NCBI GenBank assembly: GCA_903927965.1
Contig: CAIYPA010000051.1
Coordinates: forward strand, 1-48,093
Reading direction: 5' to 3'
Length of the DNA: 48,093 nt
Source: an uncultured Bacteroidia bacterium
GTDB lineage: Bacteria > Bacteroidota > Bacteroidia > Bacteroidales > Prolixibacteraceae
Position 1 is the stretch's first letter; each line of letters begins with the position of its first letter. Below are positions 42,625 to 48,093 of the stretch, in pieces. The notes below the pieces were generated by a model, which worked only from the letters and a program-made list of their open reading frames with translations, was not told the DNA's origin and made no database searches. The translations under genes were made by a program, and so were the position numbers.

Positions 42625-42861
42625 ATGAATCAGGAACTATTTAAAAGAATAACCATTGACCCGGATATTTGCCACGGAAAACCAACTATCCGGGGGCTTC
42701 GCTATCCTGTTGAAAATATGCTTGAACTAATGGCATCTGGGATGACTGTGGAAGAATTATTGGCAGACTATCCTGATCTTGAAAAGGAGGATTTTCTAGC
42801 TTGTATTGATTATGCTGCAAAGTTGACACAGATAAAAAGCATTTATAGTCTTGCTTCATAA
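42625..42861 (+). CDS. DUF433 domain antitoxin-type protein
   Basis: 78 residues from ATG 42625. DUF433 (PF04255, VapB45-like winged-helix) features: RITIDPDICHGKPTIRGLRYPVENMLELMASGMTVEELLADYPDLEKED. In intact loci it precedes a DUF5615 PIN-like toxin beginning with M(R/K)F(I/L)(I/V)DAQLP. Such a start (MRFIIDAQLP) occurs 96 bases downstream but the gene is ruined, so this looks like an antitoxin left without its partner. It would bind DNA and repress its own promoter; that is inferred from the family. Confidence 0.85.
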   Translation: MNQELFKRITIDPDICHGKPTIRGLRYPVENMLELMASGMTVEELLADYPDLEKEDFLACIDYAAKLTQIKSIYSLAS

Positions 42862-42957
42862 AATGAGCCGATGAGAAACAATCAATAACAGACATATATT
42901 GAAATTTAATGTTTTATATATAGTCGAATCTGAAATTTAAAAGACAATTTTAGAACG

Positions 42958-43110
42958 ATGAGATTCATTATAGATGCCCAATTGCCACTTTCCCTATCAA
43001 TATTTTTAAAAGCAATTTTTGACCAACATCTTGAAAAGATATCTTACCTGATGGAGGTCAATTCCCTTATTGAAATTACAAGGACCGAAATTGTTGTACA
43101 TGGACGATAG
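42958..43110 (+). pseudogene. Remnant of DUF5615 PIN-like toxin gene
   Basis: A 50-codon frame starting MRFIIDAQLPLSLSIFL, matching the N-terminus of DUF5615 proteins (family length about 110-120), then losing similarity after about residue 20 and stopping at 43108-43110. The later acidic active-site residues are absent. The remnant runs into the VOC gene (11-base overlap), so its 3' half was probably deleted when the VOC gene was joined on. Confidence 0.65.
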
Positions 43111-43480
43111 ACCAAAAATGATCGGAATCGCTCCACAGATAGTGGTTCCTGATGTGACAAAAACAGCCGAATATTACAGGGATATACTTGGTTTCAGGAT
43201 CATTGGCTATTTCCTTGATCCACCTGTCTATGCGATGGTGGAAAGGGATGGGTTACAAATCCATTTTGCAAAATCTGATTCTTCCGAAATTAATGTGAAT
43301 GAGAATGTCAGAAAGGGATCAACCGACTTTGTTATTTGGGTTCCTGAAATAGATGCTTTCTTTGATGAACTTAAATCACAGGGTGCCGATATTGTAGAAG
43401 GGATCGTTAAACGGGTTTATGGTAGCCGTGAATTTCTTGTCCGCGACTGCAATGGATATAAGATTCTATTTGCGGATTAA
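43100..43480 (+). CDS. VOC family (glyoxalase/bleomycin-resistance type) protein
   Basis: 126 residues from ATG 43100 (ATG 43118 is an alternative). A single VOC module pair: APQIVVPDVTKTAEYYRDILGF at the start, then VYAMVERDGLQIHFAKS, DFVIWVPEIDAFFDELKSQGADIVEG and EFLVRDCNGYKILFAD. VOC proteins are metal-dependent lyases, dioxygenases or resistance proteins; His74-type and Glu ligands (QIHF, EFLVRD) are present in usual positions. Reaction is not predictable. It starts inside the toxin remnant, indicating a rearranged junction. Confidence 0.85.
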   Translation: MDDRPKMIGIAPQIVVPDVTKTAEYYRDILGFRIIGYFLDPPVYAMVERDGLQIHFAKSDSSEINVNENVRKGSTDFVIWVPEIDAFFDELKSQGADIVEGIVKRVYGSREFLVRDCNGYKILFAD

Positions 43481-44177
43481 TGGTTGAAATACCCCAAAGC
43501 TATCCCAAACTAAGAAGTACTGACTTAAAACAATGTCCAGAATTTCTCCACAGACTCTATTAGGAGAGCTGACATCCCTCGTCCGAAGGAAGTATTGAGC
43601 TTTTCCGGAACTACTCCTACGTACGGTTTTCGTTGTTACCATTTTTCCTTGATGGTGCGGTCCCATTTACTTTTGAGTCTTTACAGAGCTCTGGTTCGGG
43701 ACCGTTTACCCGGGATTATTCAAATTTACCCGTTTTAGGGGAATTGGCTTTTGAAGCTTTTTAAGACGTCCGAAATTATGAAATTGAATGATCTATCCAA
43801 ACTATTGTTGCAAACAATTAACAATTAAGCATATACCGAAAAATGGACTTGTTGTTGCTAACAAAAGAGAACGTATTACAAACAGAGTTCTCTTATTATG
43901 GGTGAGGATGGTAGTGGAGGTTTCATTTACCTTATATTCAAGGATTTAATTATTCTTACATCGAAACTTTCGAACTTTGTTTTAGTGTACGGGTGGCGGT
44001 TGATACAGTAAAAGTCACCGCGACACTTCATCCTAATGTTTGATTGTTGGGGATCAAACATATAACCCCATTCCTATTTCAAATATTTCCAGCTATTTCA
44101 AATATTTCTATTCTTTTCAACTATTTCAACTATTTCCACCTATTTCCACCTATTTCAATTCTTACCCTCAACATCCT
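43481..44177. other. Long intergenic region without a gene
   Basis: About 700 bases. No gene with recognisable content on either strand. Contains a 7-bp hairpin (GTTTGAT 44038-44044, ATCAAAC 44053-44059), and a tract of a degenerate 9-base word CTATTTCAA/CTATTTCCAC repeated about eight times at 44078-44160. The middle (43540-43760) is richer in G+C and may be a decayed insertion. Confidence 0.5.
44078..44160 (+). repeat. Degenerate 9-base tandem repeat
   Basis: Successive words CTATTTCAA, ATATTTCCAG, CTATTTCAA, CTATTTCAA, CTATTTCCAC, CTATTTCCAC, CTATTTCAA. It lies directly downstream of the AraC-type gene's stop codon (that gene is on the minus strand). Confidence 0.7.
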
Positions 44178-45185
44178 TTACCCATTGTTCATCCTATACG
44201 CCTGCGGCGTTTTCTTGAAATGGCGTTTGAAAACGGTGGTGAAATATTGTGGTGAGGAGAACCCACATTGGTAGGCGATCTCGGTTGCCGAAATTTCAGG
44301 ATGTGAGAGCAACATCCCGGATGCCTTTCCCAATCTGATCCTGTTAATGTATTCCATTGGTGTACAATTGCTTATCTCAACACAATATTTGGTGAACCTT
44401 GTGGTCCCCAGTTTACACCAGGCTGCCATTTCAGGCAATGTCCAGGGTTTATGGAGATGGTCTTCGAGCGAACTCAGAAATAGCCTGACAGTCCTCCGCG
44501 AGGCGACCAACTCTTCATTCAACAGGATTTTACCCTCCTGAAAATGTTCAAGCAAAGCGATCAGCAATGAGTTCATCAGGACCCTCAGTTTTGATTCATA
44601 ATCTTTGTCGCCACACTCTTTGATCACCTTTCCGATCCTGATAAAACAATCTTTAAGTTCGGGAGTTGCAATCCATACCGGCTGCTCATTTTGCCTGAAA
44701 TAGAGGGTCAGCTTTTCAAGATCTGCAGGATTCAGGATTACCCAGTTGGGCCAAACCCATTCCTGATGAGGGTGGCGTACCCCGACATCTAAAATCACCC
44801 AGTGCAATTTGCTCAATGCCACGTTTGGGTTCCCCAATTTATGGCCAATCCAAGGTCGGGTGATTGTCAAATGGTTGGTAGAGAGGTCGTATTTATCCTC
44901 CCCAAGAAAGAAGGTAAGATCGCCAGATTCAAGGTAGCAAATTTCTATCCCCTCGTTGGTGTGCCAATCCAAACCCCAATCCTGTTGCTTTTTGATATTC
45001 CAATAACCGATACTCTTAATTCCGGTCAGCTCCGTTTTGCCAAGCCTTTTGCCGGGATAGGCATCCCTGGCAAGGGTTGTAAGTTCCAGTTCGCCCTTAT
45101 CGGCAGCACTTTTTACCGGGCTGCAGTTATCAGCCTTGTAGGACAATTTGCCCTCCGGGTCATAGAATTGTGCACGCCTTTCCAT
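44178..45185 (-). CDS. AraC family transcriptional regulator
   Basis: 335 residues. N-terminal cupin-type sensing domain (about 70-160: DWHTNEGIEICYLESGDLTFFLGEDKYDL, TITRPWIGHKLG) and a C-terminal double helix-turn-helix (about 235-332: LHKPWTLPEMAAWCKLGTTRFTKYCVEISNCTPMEYINRIRLGKA, ATEIAYQCGFSSPQYFTTVFKRHFKKTPQAYR). The second HTH is the AraC signature. It diverges from the isomerase gene at 45325 across 139 bases and probably controls it and the ThuA gene. Ligand presumably a sugar or sugar derivative. Confidence 0.93.
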   Translation of the reverse strand: MERRAQFYDPEGKLSYKADNCSPVKSAADKGELELTTLARDAYPGKRLGKTELTGIKSIGYWNIKKQQDWGLDWHTNEGIEICYLESGDLTFFLGEDKYDLSTNHLTITRPWIGHKLGNPNVALSKLHWVILDVGVRHPHQEWVWPNWVILNPADLEKLTLYFRQNEQPVWIATPELKDCFIRIGKVIKECGDKDYESKLRVLMNSLLIALLEHFQEGKILLNEELVASRRTVRLFLSSLEDHLHKPWTLPEMAAWCKLGTTRFTKYCVEISNCTPMEYINRIRLGKASGMLLSHPEISATEIAYQCGFSSPQYFTTVFKRHFKKTPQAYRMNNG

Positions 45186-45324
45186 CTCTAAAATAAATTT
45201 TTACACTGAAAGATTTTGAACAAACCATCATTTGAACCCACTTACTTTTACCTTTACCGGAAGAGGGCTAATGAAAGAAATTGTAAATCGTTTTGACAAA
45301 TATACAAATTTAATAAGACACACA

Positions 45325-46155
45325 ATGGAAGGAAAAATCAAGCTGGGTATCAACATGGAGTTTGTTCGGCATCACGACCTTTCGTTTGCCAATGGCGTGA
45401 AAAAAGCTGCCGAAATCGGATATGAATACATTGAACCAATGGTGCATTTGGGTCGTGAACTGCTGAGTGAAGCGGGCTATTTCCATTCAGTATCTCTTTT
45501 CGATGACCCATTGGCAATCAGGGAACTATGCGACAGGAACAAAGTGAAGCTTTCTGGATTGTCATCACATACACCACTTTGCAAACCGGAGATCAGTGTC
45601 GAATATCTTAAAATGGCAATCCGGTGGGCCTCACAGGCTGGAGCACCGGTAGTCAACACCGACGAGGGGCCAAAGCCGTTCTGGACAACCAAAGAGTTGG
45701 ATTATCAACTGATGACCTATACGCTGACGGAGGCTTCCATGGTTGCCGAACGCCACGGGATTAAAATCGGGTTGGAACCGCACCAGCAATACAGCAAAAC
45801 TCCCGATGGCCTCGACAGTATTTACAATCTGGTCGGTTCTCCCACTATTGGGATCAATTTCGACACAGGCAACAGCTATCTTGCCGGAGGTTCCGATGTT
45901 TACGATTGGCTCGAAAGGGTGAAGGACCGGTTGGTCCATCTCCATGCAAAAGATATCAGCCTGTCGCAGAGCAATGCCGAAAGGGGAAAGGTCAGTGGTA
46001 CTCCGGTTGGTTGTGCTTGCGGTGATGGGGTTGTTGACTGGCAACGGGTCATCGACATCGTAAAATCAAGCGGTAGGGAGATTGTCTTCAGTGTGGAATG
46101 TGGTACGATAGATCAGGCAATCCGTAGTTATGAACATCTGTCGAGGTTATTGTAA
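45325..46155 (+). CDS. Sugar phosphate isomerase/epimerase family (TIM barrel)
   Basis: 276 residues from ATG 45325 (frame open upstream to a TTG at 45232, but the family match starts at KIKLGINMEF). AP-endonuclease-2/xylose-isomerase-like barrel: GYEYIEPM, LSGLSSHT, metal ligands in KIGLEPHQQYS (Glu), GINFDTGN (Asp), HLHAKDIS (His) and FSVECG (Glu). Family members isomerise or epimerise sugars or inositols, often C3 epimerases or inosose enzymes. No export signal, so cytoplasmic. 64 bases before the ThuA protein; likely regulated by the divergent AraC protein. Confidence 0.88.
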   Translation: MEGKIKLGINMEFVRHHDLSFANGVKKAAEIGYEYIEPMVHLGRELLSEAGYFHSVSLFDDPLAIRELCDRNKVKLSGLSSHTPLCKPEISVEYLKMAIRWASQAGAPVVNTDEGPKPFWTTKELDYQLMTYTLTEASMVAERHGIKIGLEPHQQYSKTPDGLDSIYNLVGSPTIGINFDTGNSYLAGGSDVYDWLERVKDRLVHLHAKDISLSQSNAERGKVSGTPVGCACGDGVVDWQRVIDIVKSSGREIVFSVECGTIDQAIRSYEHLSRLL

Positions 46156-46219
46156 TGTGCTGAAATATATTGAAATAAAGAAATACAATTGAAATATTAG
46201 CATATAATCCATCTGAATA

Positions 46220-47914
46220 ATGAATAGGATAATTCTTCTTCTTTTGATGATTGCATCTGGTTATCAGGGTTTTGCCATCTGGGACAATTCATCCGATAAG
46301 GGGAACAGTGCTTTGATCAAGGTATTGATTTTTAGTGGAAAGAATAACCATGAATGGCAAAAGACAACGCCAATGCTGGTCAGGATTTTTAATCAGGCCA
46401 AGCTTTTTAAAACTTCGGTAACCGAAAGGCCGGACACGTTGACCTATGATCACTTAAAAAAGTACGATCTTATTCTGAGCAATTGGAACACCTGGCCCGA
46501 TAACCAAATGAAATTGAGCGATGAGTGGGAAAAGGGGTTTGAAAAATATGTAAACGAAGGGGGAGGAGCCCTGTTCTTTCACGCCGGCGCATCTTCGTTT
46601 TACAGTTGGGAGAATTATCATAGGATCGGAATCGGAAGATGGGGCGCCGCGACCAAACATGGCAGGCCAACCAAAGGGTGTGTTTACAGTTTTGACCAGG
46701 ATCATCCGATAACAAAGGGGTTAAGTGATTTCTATATAGTTGACGAACTTTGGGAAAATACAGACATTTATCCGGGTGTGAAATCACTTGGTTCTTTGTC
46801 TGGTGTTGACGAGAAAGACGGCCACAAGATCGACTTTCCTGCCATTTTCGTTAACCAGACAGGGAAAGGGAGGAGCTTTTTTACAATTCTGGGACATGAT
46901 GAACGAGCCTTGTTAAACACTGGTTTACAGACTCTTCTATTGAGGGCAGCCCAATGGTGTGCAGGTAAGGAGATTACTGTAAAAGTTCCTGCTGAAATTA
47001 CGGTTGCGAAAGTGATTAGAAAAAGTCAGTTCGGGTGGTGCCAGACAGATACAACAATTGGTTTGTCCAATCATTCAGAGGTGGTTTGGCAATTCAACTT
47101 TAACGACCGTTATGGAAAACCCTATTTTCATCCTGTGAATGTTGGGAAGACTACCCTGACTTGTGTCGCGCCACCCGATCATCCCTGGCACCTTGGCCTT
47201 TGGTTTTCATGGAAATACATCAATGGGGTCAACTATTGGGAATATTTGAACGATTACAAGACTCCCGAAACAGGTTACCGCTCAGAAGGGGTTACAGAAT
47301 TACAGATAAAAGAATTTGTCAAAAACAAGGATTTTTCGGCAGATGTTCGTTTGAAATTGAATTACCATCCATTAAAAGGTGCAGTGGCATTATCAGAGGA
47401 ACGGTCGTTACACATATCAGCACCACTTAAAGACGGAAGTTATTACATGGATGAGGATCATCTTTTCAAAGCCTTGTTGGACAGTGTAATACTGGATCGG
47501 ACACCCATCGTTGGCGAACAGGGTGGACAATCGTGGGGCGGTTATGCAGGATTATCGGTCCGGTTTAACCAGAAATTCAACACCCCGGAAATAATTTCTG
47601 ACGGAGACAGTACAAAATTCTGGAAAGGGAATTGGTTTTTTATGGGATTTAACTCTTTATCAGGTGGGAGGGCTGGACTCGCCATGATGCAGCACCCAAA
47701 GTTCACAACGAATTCAACCAGTTGGTATGCAATCAAAGACCCGAAAACCCCGTTTTTCTATTACAGTCCTGCGGCCTTGTTCGACCGTAAAATCATCCTG
47801 AAAAAGGGGGAGACCTTGCGATTAAAATATCGTATTTTGGTGCTAACTGGAACAGAATCAAAGCAGCAGTTGCTGGAAAAGTATGAACAGTACCTTAAAA
47901 ATAACACCAATTAA
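46220..47914 (+). CDS. Exported ThuA-like plus DUF6807 (PmoA) fusion protein
   Basis: 564 residues with signal peptide (IILLLLMIASGYQGFA). N-terminal ThuA/trehalose-utilisation domain (about 33-250): IKVLIFSGKNNHEWQKTTPML, YDLILSNWNTWPD, FEKYVNEGGGALFFHAGASSF, HPITKGLSDFYIVDELWENT and GHDERALLNTGLQTLLLRAAQWCAG. C-terminal DUF6807 (about 270-560): GKPYFHPVN, DHPWHLGLWFSWKYINGVNYWE, LLDSVILDRTPIVGEQGGQSWGGYAGLSVRF. The two domains usually occur in sugar catabolic loci, separately or fused; biochemical roles are not settled, glycoside processing such as 3-keto-sugar metabolism being suggested. Periplasmic. Confidence 0.88.
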   Translation: MNRIILLLLMIASGYQGFAIWDNSSDKGNSALIKVLIFSGKNNHEWQKTTPMLVRIFNQAKLFKTSVTERPDTLTYDHLKKYDLILSNWNTWPDNQMKLSDEWEKGFEKYVNEGGGALFFHAGASSFYSWENYHRIGIGRWGAATKHGRPTKGCVYSFDQDHPITKGLSDFYIVDELWENTDIYPGVKSLGSLSGVDEKDGHKIDFPAIFVNQTGKGRSFFTILGHDERALLNTGLQTLLLRAAQWCAGKEITVKVPAEITVAKVIRKSQFGWCQTDTTIGLSNHSEVVWQFNFNDRYGKPYFHPVNVGKTTLTCVAPPDHPWHLGLWFSWKYINGVNYWEYLNDYKTPETGYRSEGVTELQIKEFVKNKDFSADVRLKLNYHPLKGAVALSEERSLHISAPLKDGSYYMDEDHLFKALLDSVILDRTPIVGEQGGQSWGGYAGLSVRFNQKFNTPEIISDGDSTKFWKGNWFFMGFNSLSGGRAGLAMMQHPKFTTNSTSWYAIKDPKTPFFYYSPAALFDRKIILKKGETLRLKYRILVLTGTESKQQLLEKYEQYLKNNTN

Positions 47915-47990
47915 TTTGTATCCCTTAGTGACTTAGTGCCTTTCCCGAAAAGTCAGCGATTTTTTACGGGGTATTCATTTTAGTAAATTA
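47915..47990. other. Short convergent intergenic region
   Basis: Contains CTTAGTGACTTAGTGCC, a doubled CTTAGTG word of a kind often seen between genes in this phylum. No hairpin of note. Confidence 0.35.
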
Positions 47991-48093
47991 TTACTTGAAC
48001 CTGAAATCCAATTTATAATCATAAAGCCATGGTATCTTGGGGTTAATTCCCTCGGATACCAATTTGGCCGGTAAGCCTTGATAATTTTCCCGC
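47991..48093 (-). CDS. C-terminal end of an unidentified protein
   Basis: A minus-strand frame open to the window edge and ending TAA at 47991-47993. The visible C-terminus contains LPAKLVSEGINPKIPWLYD and ends YKLDFRFK. The aromatic, alternating end (LYDYKLDFRFK) looks like a terminal beta strand. About 33 residues are too few to name the family. Confidence 0.55.
   Translation of the reverse strand, partial: RENYQGLPAKLVSEGINPKIPWLYDYKLDFRFK

Noticed and set aside
43555-43645. Group II intron domain V-like ACGTACGGTT following GAGC
   Set aside because: The expected GAGCCGTA strand complementary to TACGGTTC is absent, there is no reverse transcriptase, and no domain VI was found.

Overview
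The window is chromosomal DNA from a member of the Bacteroidota, probably class Bacteroidia (the mix of families recalls the Marinilabiliales/Prolixibacteraceae, but that placement is inference). The evidence is a type IX secretion C-terminal sorting domain, a SusC/SusD pair driven by an ECF sigma/FecR system, FISUMP and BACON-type domains, a DUF4271-hemD-rnpA block, and many promoters of the Bacteroidota form TAnnTTTG.

Layout. 1-4.2 kb: the end of a FISUMP surface protein and a large T9SS-secreted protein. 4.3-8.2 kb: ybaK/dus on the minus strand, diverging from DUF4271-hemD-rnpA on the plus strand. 8.2-10.7 kb: a scarred accessory patch with twin small lipoproteins, two copies of a palindromic repeat, an ATPase lacking its N-terminus and a broken second copy of the 3' end of rnpA. 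10.9-15.7 kb: an unknown membrane/coiled-coil protein with a small repeat protein, a DUF6398 protein, an orphan VgrG/gpV-like spike with a PAAR tip, and two exported proteins. 15.7-17.2 kb: a Fic protein behind a perfect 21-bp inverted repeat. 17.2-19.4 kb: tyrA and DAHP synthase/chorismate mutase, preceded by a previously unannotated leader peptide rich in Phe, Tyr and Trp with a complete attenuator. 19.4-20.5 kb: an IS200-like (RAYT-type) transposase among REP-like palindromes. 20.5-22.8 kb: an ExbB-ExbD-M24 peptidase operon.

22.9-37.3 kb is a glycan/sugar-acid locus. GH29 fucosidase and a DUF1080 protein are on the minus strand. ECF sigma, FecR, SusC, SusD, an exported RraA-like aldolase, a Tat-exported enolase-superfamily dehydratase and a BASS-family transporter are on the plus strand. 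The genes suggest release of a sugar outside the inner membrane, dehydration and aldol cleavage of a sugar acid in the periplasm, and import of a small organic acid.

37.6-40.2 kb: a divergent OmpR-type two-component system, then a secreted Pro-Ala-Lys repeat protein. 40.3-42.4 kb: metG. 42.6-43.5 kb: a DUF433 antitoxin with a ruined partner, and a VOC protein. After a roughly 700-base stretch with no gene, 44.2-47.9 kb holds an AraC-type regulator diverging from a sugar isomerase/epimerase and a ThuA-DUF6807 protein. The end of an unidentified minus-strand gene closes the window.

No tRNA, rRNA, CRISPR array or replication origin was seen.
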